Counted from the first letter of the stretch, positions 44,259-54,519 are shown. The stretch is DNA of 64,000 bases from SHZI01 sp041396045 (GCA_041396045.1 JAWKZI010000003.1:186001-250000); one strand, 5' to 3'. The notes: generated from the letters alone by a model not told the origin. Numbers and translations are program-made.

Positions 44259-45202
44259 CCGTTCAGTGCAACACAGAGCTGTCGGATGCCTTCCAGCATC
44301 CGTGGTCCGGGTACCGCGAGCAGTCCCGGGTCGACAACGATCAACCGATGATTTGCCACTGCGGGTAAATTTGCCCAGGAACGCCACATGTCGACAGGCG
44401 AGTCTGTGGCCGAACGCCCGGGACCCGGTGTGTAGTCGCTCGCAACGATAATGTCTGGCGCTGCCGCAATCACTGATTCGATGCTGACAACCGGGGCCAT
44501 ACCCGGAACATCCGCATACACATTCACGCCGCCACAGAGCCGGATGGCCTGACCGATGAAGTGGTCCCGGTTGACGGTGATCAACGGACGCGCTGCGATC
44601 TGGTAGAAGACCCGGCCCGGCTTTGCGCCGCTATACCGGGCGCGCAGCGCGGCCAGGCCTTCACGCCAGTGCCGGGCCGCTGTGGCTGCTGCAGGCTCGG
44701 TACCGGCCAGTCGGCCGATCAGCTCGATCTGGTCGCCGATATCGGCCAGCTGCCGCGGTTCGAGTTCTACAACGCGGTAGCCGAGCCGCCGCAGGCGATC
44801 CAGTGCTGCCGGTGAGTTGCCGCTCGGCCACCCCAGTATCAGATCCGGGCGAACAGTCGCCAGCGCCTCCAGATCGAGGCGGAAGGCGTCACCCACCCGG
44901 GGCAATGCCCGTGCAGCCGGCGGCTCGTTGCTGAACGCCACCACGGCCACGAGCCACTGACCTGCACCAGCAGCGTAGGCCAGCTCCGTGAGATGCGGTG
45001 ACAACGCGACGATGCGGCGCGCAGGTAGCTCCCGCGCGGGTTGGTCGGCAATCGCTTCTGATACGGATGAAGGTCCGGGCGGCCTGTCGGGCGCGTCGCA
45101 CCCCGCGACTGCAAGCAGTGCGACCAGCACCAGAACACCGATGACAGACAGGATGCGTATGCCCGGCAGCCGCCACCCGGCGATATCAGGAAAGCCAGTC
45201 AT
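44255..45202 (-). CDS. btuF: Cobalamin-binding periplasmic protein, BtuF-type
   Basis: 315 residues, type III substrate-binding protein with a long rigid helix. A lipobox LAVAGC at about residue 35 makes it a lipoprotein. RRIVALSPHLTELAYAAGAG, RPDLILGWPSGNSPAAL and DIIVASDYTPG are characteristic of cobalamin/siderophore binding proteins. No ABC permease is beside it. It overlaps ampE by 17 bases in the same direction, so it shares a transcript with ampDE. Confidence 0.82.
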   Translation of the reverse strand: MTGFPDIAGWRLPGIRILSVIGVLVLVALLAVAGCDAPDRPPGPSSVSEAIADQPARELPARRIVALSPHLTELAYAAGAGQWLVAVVAFSNEPPAARALPRVGDAFRLDLEALATVRPDLILGWPSGNSPAALDRLRRLGYRVVELEPRQLADIGDQIELIGRLAGTEPAAATAARHWREGLAALRARYSGAKPGRVFYQIAARPLITVNRDHFIGQAIRLCGGVNVYADVPGMAPVVSIESVIAAAPDIIVASDYTPGPGRSATDSPVDMWRSWANLPAVANHRLIVVDPGLLAVPGPRMLEGIRQLCVALNG

Positions 45203-46139
45203 ACAGCGTCAGCACGGCGATGACCGGGCACCAGATCATCCACAGGGTGCGCAATACCAGTGCGCGCGCGCCCCGAACCCTGTCCATGGCCTCGAGCGGG
45301 TCGCTGGCGTCCGGCATACCTCGACCGGAGGCCGCCGTGCCGACGCGGGCCATGGTCTCTGTAGAGCCTTCGGCCAGCGGTAGTGCCGCTTTGCGGGCGC
45401 CATTGCGCCAACTCGCCATGGCATCTTCAAAGTTTCCAGCCAGTGCATAGCCCAATGACAGCAGTCGTGACGGGGGCCAGGCCAGCACGCCGTGCACTGT
45501 GCGCACGGCATTCAGCGCAACGGCATCTATTGCCATGGCATCTACCGCTTCCGCATTCATCTCTACGCGATGTCGAAGCAGATCCAGAACCCGGAACGCC
45601 CAGGCCCCACTGGGCCCGAGCACCAGAAACCAGAAGACAACACCGAAGATCCTGTTGTTCGCCTGGACGTAGATGGCGCGTTCTATGGATTCATTACTCG
45701 CCACCTCTACAGTCGGCGACGGCACCTCAAGCAACTGCGCCGCGATACGTAACCGGGCCGGCTCATCTCCGGTTTCCAGGGCGGTCAGGTAGTCTTCAAC
45801 CTCGTCATCCAGATCCCGTGGCCCCAGCGAAAAGAGCAATACCACCACGGCAAACAGAAAATACGGAATCCGCAGCATCTCGTCATATAGGACCGCGGAC
45901 AGAACGGCCACCGGCAACACCAGCACGACGGCCAGTAGCACCGTTATCGCAACAGCAGACCAACGACTGGCTGGTTTGACAGCAGCAACCGCTGCACCGC
46001 CCGCAAAGTGGCTCTGCTTCTTGAGCCGGCGCAGGCAGGCGTCGAACAACGGGTTCAGCCAGCGGAACTCACACAGCCTAAACAGGTGAGTCAGCATCCG
46101 TTCCAGCGCAAGCCCCAGCAGCAGTGCAAGAAAATTCAT
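45186..46139 (-). CDS. ampE: AmpE-like inner-membrane regulatory protein
   Basis: 317 residues with four to five helices. Family signs are NFLALLLGLALERMLTHLFRL at the start, DPRDLDDEVEDYLTALETGD in the first loop, NNRIFGVVFWFLVLGPSGAWAFRVLD, and a C-terminal anchor LWMIWCPVIAVLTLYDWL (quoted in fragments). AmpE is a CbiB-related membrane protein linked to beta-lactamase induction and cell-wall recycling, without a clear biochemical role. It sits nine bases after ampD. Confidence 0.88.
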   Translation of the reverse strand: MNFLALLLGLALERMLTHLFRLCEFRWLNPLFDACLRRLKKQSHFAGGAAVAAVKPASRWSAVAITVLLAVVLVLPVAVLSAVLYDEMLRIPYFLFAVVVLLFSLGPRDLDDEVEDYLTALETGDEPARLRIAAQLLEVPSPTVEVASNESIERAIYVQANNRIFGVVFWFLVLGPSGAWAFRVLDLLRHRVEMNAEAVDAMAIDAVALNAVRTVHGVLAWPPSRLLSLGYALAGNFEDAMASWRNGARKAALPLAEGSTETMARVGTAASGRGMPDASDPLEAMDRVRGARALVLRTLWMIWCPVIAVLTLYDWLS

Positions 46140-46148
46140 GGGAGCATT

Positions 46149-46790
46149 CTAGCGGGGCTTGCCGGCACGTGATTTTCGGGTCTGGATCTTCCTGCCCCGG
46201 GCGCTTGCCGGGCCCCGTGTCGCCAGCAACCTGCGCAGACGGGCCCAGTCGAAGGCCGGGCCGGGATCAGTCTTGCGGCCGGGCGCTACGTCACTGTGAC
46301 CGACAATGTCGGCGGTACTCAGCGACGGCAGGCGGAGCCGCATAAGTCGGATGACCGTGGCCAGCCGGCGGTACTGTTCGGGCGTGTAGGGCAGGTCGTC
46401 GACGCCCTCCAGTTCTATACCCACGGAAAAATCATTGCACTGCTTGCGTCCGCGCCAGATCGACTGCCCGGCATGCCAGGCCCGCTGGTGCAGCGGCACG
46501 TATTGCACAATCTCGCCGTTGCGACGAATCAGCAGGTGGCTCGACACTTTCAACCCGGCAATCTGCAGGAAGTACGGATGCGCTGCGTGGTCAAGCCGAC
46601 CGGTGAAAAGCTCGTCGATTGCCGGTCCGCCAAAGGACCCTGGCGGCAGGGATATGCCATGAATGATGATCAACTCAGGCTCCACGCCTGGCGGGCGCGC
46701 ATCCTGATGGGGCGACGATAGCTGCCGTGCCCCGCTGAACAGCCCTGTGCCGGCACTGAGATTAAGCCGCGGCAAGGGCGGTGGCCGCAT
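46149..46790 (-). CDS. ampD: 1,6-anhydro-N-acetylmuramyl-L-alanine amidase AmpD
   Basis: Cytoplasmic zinc amidase that trims recycled muropeptides. From ATG 46790 (RPPPLPRLNL) the product is about 213 residues. Zinc and catalytic residues appear in IIHGISLPPGSFGG, VSSHLLIRRNGEIVQYVP, and GHSDVAPGRKTDPGPAF. A start at 46826 would overlap the rsmE start codon on the other strand and adds a basic stretch not seen in the family, so the internal ATG is chosen. Confidence 0.87.
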   Translation of the reverse strand: MRPPPLPRLNLSAGTGLFSGARQLSSPHQDARPPGVEPELIIIHGISLPPGSFGGPAIDELFTGRLDHAAHPYFLQIAGLKVSSHLLIRRNGEIVQYVPLHQRAWHAGQSIWRGRKQCNDFSVGIELEGVDDLPYTPEQYRRLATVIRLMRLRLPSLSTADIVGHSDVAPGRKTDPGPAFDWARLRRLLATRGPASARGRKIQTRKSRAGKPR

Positions 46791-46824
46791 TCTGATGACC
46801 GGTCGCTTCGGTGATAATCGCCGC

Positions 46825-47564
46825 ATGCAACGCCCCCGAATTTATACACCGGCCACTTTGCGCACCGGAACCATCCACAAACTGCCTGAAGCCGCGGTAA
46901 CCCACATCGTGCGCGTACTGCGACTGGCCGCCGGCGATCCTATCATCCTGTTCGACGGCTCCGGCATCGACTATGAGGCCGTGCTGCAGGTGGTGGCGCG
47001 AACCGGCGTCACCGCCAATATTGGCGCCGGCCATTCAGTTGACCGTGAGTCCCCGCTCAAGATCAGCCTCCTGCAAGGCGTCAGTCGTGGCGCCCGCATG
47101 GATGTAGTGATGCAAAGGCCACGGAACTCGGTGTGCACTTCATACAACCGGTTCTGGCCCAGCGATCAGTCGTGCGTCTGGACGCCGAGCGGGCTATTGC
47201 GCGCCAGGCTCACTGGCAAAGAATCGTGGTTGGCGCCTGCGAGCAATGCGGCAGATCCATCGTACCGGAAGTGCGCCTTCCCCTGTCACTGGTAGATGCC
47301 ATCGCTGGCCTGGCGTCCGGCTGCGCGCGCCTGTCGCTAGATCCAGAGGGCGACAGCGGCTTGCTGGCTCTGCTAGAAGGCAGCCAGGCCGTCGCGCTTG
47401 CCATCGGGCCGGAAGGTGGGTTTGCCGAGGTGGAAATCCAGACGCTGATAGCCAACGGGTTCAAAGGCCTGCGCCTGGGGCCGCGGATCCTGCGCACGGA
47501 AACGGCACCGCTGGCCGCACTCGCGGCCCTGCAATTCGCGGCCGGCGACCTGGGCAACTCCTGA
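46825..47564 (+). CDS. rsmE: 16S rRNA m3U1498 methyltransferase RsmE (frameshift near 47115)
   Basis: SPOUT methyltransferase acting on the 30S subunit. The first 95 codons from ATG 46825 give the PUA-like domain (HIVRVLRLAAGDPIILFDGSG) and SLLQGVSRGARMDVVMQ; then one missing A in ATGCAAAGGCC breaks the frame. Restored KATELGVHFIQPVLAQRSV joins to the second part with the knot motifs ALAIGPEGGFAEVE and LRLGPRILRTETAPLAALA. Restored length about 246 residues, typical. Confidence 0.92.
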
Positions 47565-47647
47565 CCCAGGAGCACCGCCGACCCGCTGCACTGTAGGGAT
47601 TCGCGTTGTTCTCGAGGTCGATGGGTGTTCAATCACCTCCACAGCGA

Positions 47648-47726
47648 GCGGCAGCATGGCGGGTGTCTTGTCGGCCGAAAAGGCGTGCCGCACGCCAGGA
47701 CGACAAGACACCCGCCGGGATGCCGC
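47648..47726. repeat. Long nested hairpin between convergent rsmE and chpC
   Basis: Perfect 16-bp arms GGCGGGTGTCTTGTCG (47658-47673) and CGACAAGACACCCGCC (47701-47716), extended imperfectly by GCGGCA/TGCCGC (47648-47653, 47721-47726). The loop itself contains GGCGTG/CACGCC (47682-47696). No U-tract. It looks more like a REP-type repeat or structured RNA than a classical terminator. Confidence 0.75.
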
Positions 47727-47771
47727 GGGCTACGAAGTGCAATTAAAGTCGATAGTTGCCTGAAGGCGCGC

Positions 47772-48257
47772 CTACGACAGGATTTCCTCGCCTGGCTGCA
47801 AGGCAGCCTCGATCAGGTCTTCGATCACTTCAAGGTCGGGGATCAACGGATACTCGTTGATCATCCGGATCTGGCAGATCACCGGGCCATTTTCGGGCCA
47901 CGACTGTCGTACAGCCGGCTGCAATACATGGCGATTGACTCGCACGAGTTGTGGAAATCCCTCCGTGAGCAGGCCGAAGAAGCCTGTCGACAGGCGTCCA
48001 CCTATTGCATTGAGAATCGCCACACGGGTGCGTCCGCCGGGATCGGCCGGCGTCAGACCGGCGAGTTCCTCGAAGGATATGACCGGCACCTGGCGGCCGT
48101 TCCACGGCAGCAAACCGCGAAACCATGGCGGCGCCTGATCCGGAATCTGCAATGGAGCAAAGCGCACGACCTCGGCCACGCAGGCACGCGGCAGAATCAG
48201 CCGCTCCTGATTAAGTGGCACGAGCAGGCTGTAAAGCTCGTCCTGGGCGGCACTCAT
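47772..48257 (-). CDS. chpC: CheW-like protein ChpC
   Basis: 161 residues, one CheW domain: LYSLLVPLNQERLILPRACVAEV, WFRGLLPWNGRQVPVISFEEL and RVNRHVLQP. It probably couples further inputs to ChpA. It overlaps the chpA stop by four bases (coordinates 48254-48257) and ends the operon. Between pilJ and chpA, and after chpA, genes for a methyltransferase (PilK) and methylesterase (ChpB) are expected from Pseudomonas but absent. Confidence 0.82.
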   Translation of the reverse strand: MSAAQDELYSLLVPLNQERLILPRACVAEVVRFAPLQIPDQAPPWFRGLLPWNGRQVPVISFEELAGLTPADPGGRTRVAILNAIGGRLSTGFFGLLTEGFPQLVRVNRHVLQPAVRQSWPENGPVICQIRMINEYPLIPDLEVIEDLIEAALQPGEEILS

Positions 48258-51200
48258 GGCACCGCCAACTGCTGATGAACGGCCTGCAACAACTCCCGTT
48301 CCTGGTACGGCTTGCCGAGATAGTCGTTCACGCCGATCTCGATGGCCCGTGCGCGATGCTTCTCGCTGACGCGGGAGGTGACCATGATGATCGGCACTTC
48401 GGCCACGCTGGCATCGTTGCGTACATGCCGGGCAAATTCATAGCCATCCATCCGTGGCATTTCCACGTCCAGCAGGATGATGTCCGGCCGGTGATCCTGA
48501 AGCACGGAAATCGCCTCTACACCGTCCTTGGCCGTTACTACATGAAAGCCATTGCGCTCCAGCAGCCGCTGCGTAACGCGCCGCATCGTGATCGAGTCAT
48601 CGACCACCAGCGCCGTAATTTTTCTCTTTTCCGGCACGGCCTCGGGCGGTGGCAAATCGGGTGAGGGTCGCGCCGAACGCACCAGTGCGCCCACATCAAG
48701 AATCACCACGATGCGCCCGTCGCCGAGAATCGTCGCGCCGGAAATCCCGCGGATAGTGGCAAGCTGGGCGCCCACCGGCTTCACGACGATTTCGCGACTA
48801 TCCTGCATTTCGTCGGTAATCAGCGCGCTTGAATTGTCACCCGCTCGTACGAGGATGATCGACACGCGCTCCTGCTCGTCTGGCAATCGCGACGGCCCCA
48901 GGCCTAGAAACTGACCCAGGTGACGGAAGAAATACCGCTGACCGCCATATTCAATGGATGGCTCCGGGCGTGCCATACGAGCCTCAAACTCGGTACGTGC
49001 GATCCGGATAATGCCCTCGACCGTCGGCAGTGGCAGCGCATACATCTCGGTACCGGCACGCACGATCAGCGCCTGGGTCACAGCCAGCGTGAACGGCAAG
49101 CGCAGCGTGAACGTGGTGCCCTTGCCGCGCGTCGAGCTGATCGACAGGGTACCGCCAAGCTTGGCAACCTGGTTGGCCACCACATCCATGCCGATACCAC
49201 GACCGGCAGCCTGGGTGAGTTGATCGGCCGTGCTGAAGCCCGAACGCAAAATGAACTGCATCGCCTCCTCGTCGGTGAGGCTCGTATCCCGATCGACGAA
49301 GCCGAGTTCGATCGCCTTTTCGCGTATGGCCATGACGTCCAGGCCACGACCGTCGTCAGCAATGTCGATAACGACTTCGGCGCCCTCGCGATGAATCGTG
49401 ATGCGAATCGTGCCGGCTGGTGGCTTGCCCAGCGCTTCACGTTCCACCGGTGATTCCAGACCGTGGATGACAGCATTGCGCAACATGTGCTCGAACGGCG
49501 GCAGCATCTTCTCCAGTACCTGCCGGTCCAGATCACCGCTGCCTACAATGACCAGGTCTGCCTGTTTGCCCTGATCCTTGGCAGTCTGCCGGACCAGGCG
49601 CGACAGCCGTGAGCCGTGCTGGTCAAACGGCACCATGCGGGTTCGCATGAGCTGGTCCTGCAGCTCGGTTGTCGTGCGCGCCTGCTGCACCAGCAGGCCC
49701 TCGGTATCCGCACTCAGGTTCTGCAACAGGTCCTTCAGGCTGTTGACGTCATTGGCAGTCTCGGCAAGACCGCGCGATAACTGCTGGATGCTGGAATAAC
49801 GGTCAAGTTCCAGCGGATCGAAACCGGAATGCTCTTCCTGCTCTTCCTGGTGCCGGTAAAGAATCTGCGCCTCTGTTTCAATCTCCAGATTGCGTAGCTG
49901 ATCCCGCAACCGGACTACAGTCCGGTTCAGTTCCTCGAGGTTGAACTGAATCTGTGAGAGCTGTTGTGTCAGCCGCGAGTTGGCAATACTGATCTCACCT
50001 GCGCCGTTCAACAGCTGGTCCAGCACGCTCGCATCGACGCGGGCAATATCACGCGGCTCAACCGCCCGTTCGCGACTGGCCGTCGCCCGCGACGGTGTGG
50101 CATCAGGTACCGGGCGGCTGACCTGGAACGGTGGAACACCCAAACCACTGTCAACGCCTGGTGGCAATGCAGGGGGTGAACGCGGCAATTCCGGCGTAGG
50201 TGGCGCCTTCAGCGCGCGAGCCAGTTCCCCGAGGCGCTCCAGTGCCGGTGGTGGTGACGGCGGCGGAATTGCTGGCGGAAGCGGCGATGGGTCCGCAGCA
50301 GCCTCCGACACAGGTTCCTGCTCTGCTTTAGGCTCGGGCACGTACTCAGGTTCGGGCTCAGGTTCGGGCTCAGCCTCAGGCTCTGGCTCTGGCTCTGGCT
50401 CTGGCTCAAGTTCTGATTCTGGTTCGAACTCTGGCTCTGGCGTCGACTCTGGTTCTGACTCTGCTGCCGCGACTGCAGTTTCAATGGCGGGCGGCGCGGC
50501 GGCGTCACCGCGCAGAGCCGCCTCCAGGCGACTCAGCAAGGTAGTCGATGGCGTAGCAGCGATACCGGCGGGGATGTTGTCACGCAGAACATGCAGTTCG
50601 TCGAGCGCTGCCTGTACCAGACCGTAGGTTGCCTGCGCCCTCGGCAGCAAACCTTCAGCCATGCGCAACAGCAGCGTTTCAAGATCGTGGCTCAGGTCGC
50701 CCATTGCCGCGAGGCCGGCCATCCGCGCGCCGCCCTTCAGCGTATGCAATCCACGCTGCAGTTCTGCGAGTGCCGATTCCTCATCCTGTCGGGCCGCGAG
50801 CCGGGCCACTGCCTGATCGGCAACCTCCAGGATCTCGCCAGCCTCCTCGGCAAAAATTTCTGCAACTTCCGCATCCCAGCCCACGACTGTCGTCGTCGCA
50901 GGCACGTCGCCTGGTATTTCTGCCGGCCGTCCGGGTGTGACAGATTCGGGCGTGGACACCTCAAAGGTGGGCACCACTTGCGGTTCGTCGGCCGGTGGTT
51001 CATCTGCCCCGGATTCATCGGACACGGATTCATCGGAGGAGGGCTCGTCGGCGAGCAGGTCAACCGCGGCCAAGCGCAGGGTCTGATCGTCGAGACCGGC
51101 ATCCGGATCGCCTACACCGTCCGTCGCCTCATCATTGTCCGACGAGATTGATTCGATCGGGAATATCTCGGGGAGATCGGCGTCGACGTCCGTTGGCAGG

Positions 51201-54200
51201 CTATCAAGGCCACTTTCTGCCGGCTGTGCTGCCCAGGGTGAAGCCGCCGCAAAATCATCATCAGCGCCAGCCTCTGCATCATCTGCGGCAGACAGATCAG
51301 CGTCGCTCAGATCAGCATCACCCAGCCCGCCATCGCCCAACCCGACATCGCCCGGAATCGGAGCCAGAACAGAAATGGCGCCGGTATCGGCAAGCCCGTC
51401 GCCAGAATCGTCAGAAAGGGCAGCGGCCCGCTCACCCGCCTGGCTCAGCAGGGCCTTGAGTCTTGCTGTCAGCGCGGTCACTTCTTGCTGGAGGTCCGGG
51501 GCGATCGCCAGCGCTGAACCGGTATCCTGCAACTGCTCAACGATGCGCGCAACCAGATTGGCGGTGTCACTGGTCGCTGTGATGATGGCAGTGTCAGCAG
51601 GCAATCTCGCGGTGTACAACACACCGAAGAGATCATTCAATGGCTCGGCAACGGCCACGGCCGTTTTGACGCCGGCCATGGTCAGGCTGCCGTGCAAAGT
51701 GTGGCCGGCCCTGAAAATTCGCTCTGGCAATGACTGGGAAGTGGCCTCGCCCGCCTTCGCCACAAAATCGCGGATCGTGGCCAGATGAACCGCAACCTCG
51801 CGCGACAGAATATCGAGCAACACCGGATCAATGCCCATCGATTCCGCAGTTGACGTCGAAACGGATGACAACGACGGGGCGAGCAGCGTGGCGTCATCAG
51901 GACCCAATTGCAGGGTCGGATCGTGTCTGGGCGGCAGGCGCGCCACCAGAGTGGCATCTTCGCTGCCCAACTGGGTCTCGCCCGCTTCGTCGCCAGATTC
52001 AACGTCAGCTTCCGGAGCGGTGGCTGCATCACTGGCAAGGATCTGGTCCAGACCCGGCAGAACTTCCGTTGCGTCGCTGTCTGCAACCGCTTCCGACTCC
52101 GGCAACGTAACCTGAGCGAGCTTGTCGGCCTCAGCCATCAGACTGCGGATGTCCGTCGCCGGCGCCGCACCGACCTCCAGTTGCTCCAGCAGTTCGGCAA
52201 CCACGGGAATTGCCCGGCGCAGATAGTCCATCAGCTCCGGCGTACGGGCTACCGTGGTATCGACCACCCGGTTCAGCAGGCGTTCAACGCTCCAGCAGTA
52301 ATCGCCGATAAGCTCGGCACCAACCATGCGGCCGCTGCCCTTGAGCGTATGAAAGGCGCGACGTACAACCAGCAGTGCTTCGCGATCACCTTCGTTCAGC
52401 TCCCAGGCCGGGAAACTGATATCGATGGCATCAATGGCCTCACGCGCTTCCTCAATGAACAGTTCAAGAATATCGGGATCGATGTCCTGTCCCGTATCCG
52501 CCACGACCGGACGGTCGGCGGAGGGGCCCTGCCAACCGGTTGATGCCGCAGCGTCGGGCAGTGGGAAATCCACCGGAAAATCATCAGGCAGTTCGTCAGG
52601 CAGTCCGGTTGCGGAACGGTCTATGACCTGCGTCGCAGGCAGGTCGTCGGCAGACAGGTCGCTGCCGCTGGCGATTTCAGCACCTGGTACGGCCGGCGGC
52701 AGCACCAGTGCATCCAGGCACCGTGCTGCATTTTCGAGCATCCAGCGGGGCTCGCGACGCCCGGCCTGTAGCGTTTCCATGTAGTACTCAAGGCTGACAA
52801 TGGCGTCTGCCAGTCGCTCAAGTGCGGCCCGGGATTCCTGTGCCAGACCCGAACCCCGACGATCGGACCTGACCATGCCAACGCCACGCTGCACTACTTC
52901 GCTGGCAGCCGCCGCAATGCGCTCTGCTATACGTGCGGCCGGCTCTTTCTCCGCCACAATCAGCGCGGCAGTGATTCCCCGAAGCAATGCCGGGATAGAG
53001 TCCAGAGCAGCGCCATCACCTGCCCGTTCCGTAACGAGACTGATCGCTTCCTTCACGCGCGAGAGATTGGCGAGGCACTCGCGCATCACGGCCTGTGTGA
53101 CGACGACGCGGTCGGCGTTCTCTGGCCCTCCGTCAGCCGGAGCTTCAACCGTTTCGCCCACACCGCCCGGATTGATCAGCGCGATAAGCTGGTGTTCCAG
53201 GCGATCCTCAACATCGAGCAAGGCCGCGGCCATGGCGACCAGAGCCTGTTCATCGGGCACGCTCTGGCCTGCCACAAGTGCTTCCAGATCGACCCGCCGT
53301 GCCTGCACGACTTCGCGAAGTTCGCCCAGGCCGAGTACCCCCAGGGTGTCGCCGATCTTCTTCAACAGTTCAATTTGCGGCGCCAGCTCCTCAACACGTT
53401 CCATGCCGGTACGGACATAGATGTCGAGCACGTCCTTGACGCGAGCCAGATCCTCGCGAATCGCGGCCGCCACGGTCTGCATGAGCTTCACGCTGGGCGC
53501 TGCGAGATTCTGGCGTGCCGCTTCAATCTGCTCGTCGCCAGGTATCAGCCCGGACAGGTTGAAGGCCTCACGGATGGCGACAATGCGCTGGCCGGTACTG
53601 GTAGCACGGGCAACGTAATAGAGCAGGTTGTTGACCAGTTCAACGGGCGGCTGTTTGGCAAACTTCTGCTCGCCGTCGGTCTGTAGCCGCTTCATCTCGC
53701 GGTCGGCCTGGCCGATCAGCCGCTTGAGTGACACACCGGACTCCAGCCCGCGGTCGGCCAGCGCTTCCAGCACGCCGCCACAGACCCACCAGAGTTGTTG
53801 CACTACCTCGTTGCGCGACACCAACTCCAGCCGGTTGACGACATCCTGCAGGCGCATTAACGAATCGCTGCCGCTCTCGCCGCGAATCCAGCCGAGCAGT
53901 GCAAGCTGGAATCGAGGCCGCAGTTTCCGGGCCAGCCCTGCGGCATCTTCCGTGGCGGAAGCCTTCGATGTGGATGGCGCCGGCGCTGTGGTCGGCGTTG
54001 GCCGGTTTTGAGACGGAACCGTACGTGGGCCACCGACTGCACCTGGCGCGATATTCAGCAGCAGCAAGGTACTTTCCGAAAGCAGTGGTCGCCCGCGGGC
54101 CACTCTCAGGTCGTTCAGCAGCGGCAGCAAGACCAGCGGTACGTCGCGACCACCGTCCCGGATACGCTCAACGTAGGCCGGCAACTGCACTGCAGCCCGC

Positions 54201-54517
54201 GACAACGCTTCAATCGCATCATCGCTCTGAACATCACGCCGGGACTTCATCAGATGCCGGCAGGTCTGCTCCATTTCTTCAGCGAGCAGACTGGCACCCC
54301 AGGTCTCGGTAATCTGCAGGACACCGCGCGCGGTATGCAGCAGCGCCGTGCAGCGCTCCAGAGGCTGATTCCCGATTTCACCTTCTGCGTATTGCTCAAG
54401 AGCCGCCCGCGCTTCATTCAGCGTAATGGCCAACTCGTCGGCCACGAGCAGCAAGGGCTCCCGTACCGGATCGCTGATACCCATCTGGGCGGCGCTGGAG
54501 TCGGAAAATCCAGCCAC
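48254..54517 (-). CDS. chpA: ChpA/PilL-type hybrid chemosensory histidine kinase
   Basis: 2087 residues, controlling type IV pilus twitching and surface sensing. Order seen: a degenerate Hpt-like helical unit near residue 60, three clear Hpt modules with FHTLKGSGRM (about 720), GHTLHGSLTMAG (about 942) and LHTLKGGARMAG (about 1259), a Glu/Pro low-complexity linker (about 1350-1400), the dimerisation region, an HATPase (MLRNAVIHGLESPVERE about 1685; IADDGRGLDV; AAGRGIGMDVVANQVAKLGG about 1775), a CheW domain (about 1810-1940) and a receiver with VVDDSITMRRVTQ and LLDVEMPRMDGYEF. Shorter than the ~2470-residue P. aeruginosa protein because it has fewer Hpt units. It lies two bases after pilJ. 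Confidence 0.93.
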   Translation of the reverse strand: MAGFSDSSAAQMGISDPVREPLLLVADELAITLNEARAALEQYAEGEIGNQPLERCTALLHTARGVLQITETWGASLLAEEMEQTCRHLMKSRRDVQSDDAIEALSRAAVQLPAYVERIRDGGRDVPLVLLPLLNDLRVARGRPLLSESTLLLLNIAPGAVGGPRTVPSQNRPTPTTAPAPSTSKASATEDAAGLARKLRPRFQLALLGWIRGESGSDSLMRLQDVVNRLELVSRNEVVQQLWWVCGGVLEALADRGLESGVSLKRLIGQADREMKRLQTDGEQKFAKQPPVELVNNLLYYVARATSTGQRIVAIREAFNLSGLIPGDEQIEAARQNLAAPSVKLMQTVAAAIREDLARVKDVLDIYVRTGMERVEELAPQIELLKKIGDTLGVLGLGELREVVQARRVDLEALVAGQSVPDEQALVAMAAALLDVEDRLEHQLIALINPGGVGETVEAPADGGPENADRVVVTQAVMRECLANLSRVKEAISLVTERAGDGAALDSIPALLRGITAALIVAEKEPAARIAERIAAAASEVVQRGVGMVRSDRRGSGLAQESRAALERLADAIVSLEYYMETLQAGRREPRWMLENAARCLDALVLPPAVPGAEIASGSDLSADDLPATQVIDRSATGLPDELPDDFPVDFPLPDAAASTGWQGPSADRPVVADTGQDIDPDILELFIEEAREAIDAIDISFPAWELNEGDREALLVVRRAFHTLKGSGRMVGAELIGDYCWSVERLLNRVVDTTVARTPELMDYLRRAIPVVAELLEQLEVGAAPATDIRSLMAEADKLAQVTLPESEAVADSDATEVLPGLDQILASDAATAPEADVESGDEAGETQLGSEDATLVARLPPRHDPTLQLGPDDATLLAPSLSSVSTSTAESMGIDPVLLDILSREVAVHLATIRDFVAKAGEATSQSLPERIFRAGHTLHGSLTMAGVKTAVAVAEPLNDLFGVLYTARLPADTAIITATSDTANLVARIVEQLQDTGSALAIAPDLQQEVTALTARLKALLSQAGERAAALSDDSGDGLADTGAISVLAPIPGDVGLGDGGLGDADLSDADLSAADDAEAGADDDFAAASPWAAQPAESGLDSLPTDVDADLPEIFPIESISSDNDEATDGVGDPDAGLDDQTLRLAAVDLLADEPSSDESVSDESGADEPPADEPQVVPTFEVSTPESVTPGRPAEIPGDVPATTTVVGWDAEVAEIFAEEAGEILEVADQAVARLAARQDEESALAELQRGLHTLKGGARMAGLAAMGDLSHDLETLLLRMAEGLLPRAQATYGLVQAALDELHVLRDNIPAGIAATPSTTLLSRLEAALRGDAAAPPAIETAVAAAESEPESTPEPEFEPESELEPEPEPEPEPEAEPEPEPEPEYVPEPKAEQEPVSEAAADPSPLPPAIPPPSPPPALERLGELARALKAPPTPELPRSPPALPPGVDSGLGVPPFQVSRPVPDATPSRATASRERAVEPRDIARVDASVLDQLLNGAGEISIANSRLTQQLSQIQFNLEELNRTVVRLRDQLRNLEIETEAQILYRHQEEQEEHSGFDPLELDRYSSIQQLSRGLAETANDVNSLKDLLQNLSADTEGLLVQQARTTTELQDQLMRTRMVPFDQHGSRLSRLVRQTAKDQGKQADLVIVGSGDLDRQVLEKMLPPFEHMLRNAVIHGLESPVEREALGKPPAGTIRITIHREGAEVVIDIADDGRGLDVMAIREKAIELGFVDRDTSLTDEEAMQFILRSGFSTADQLTQAAGRGIGMDVVANQVAKLGGTLSISSTRGKGTTFTLRLPFTLAVTQALIVRAGTEMYALPLPTVEGIIRIARTEFEARMARPEPSIEYGGQRYFFRHLGQFLGLGPSRLPDEQERVSIILVRAGDNSSALITDEMQDSREIVVKPVGAQLATIRGISGATILGDGRIVVILDVGALVRSARPSPDLPPPEAVPEKRKITALVVDDSITMRRVTQRLLERNGFHVVTAKDGVEAISVLQDHRPDIILLDVEMPRMDGYEFARHVRNDASVAEVPIIMVTSRVSEKHRARAIEIGVNDYLGKPYQERELLQAVHQQLAVP

Positions 54518-54519
54518 GA

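Noticed and set aside
50330..50460. Possible short CRISPR-like array in the repeated region of chpA
   Set aside because: The repeats are codon-level and lie inside a continuous coding frame, with no constant spacers.
50209..50627. Ser/Gly-rich plus-strand frames opposite the ChpA linker
   Set aside because: They are shadows of the Glu/Pro codon repeats; composition is a by-product of GAG/CCA codons read in reverse.
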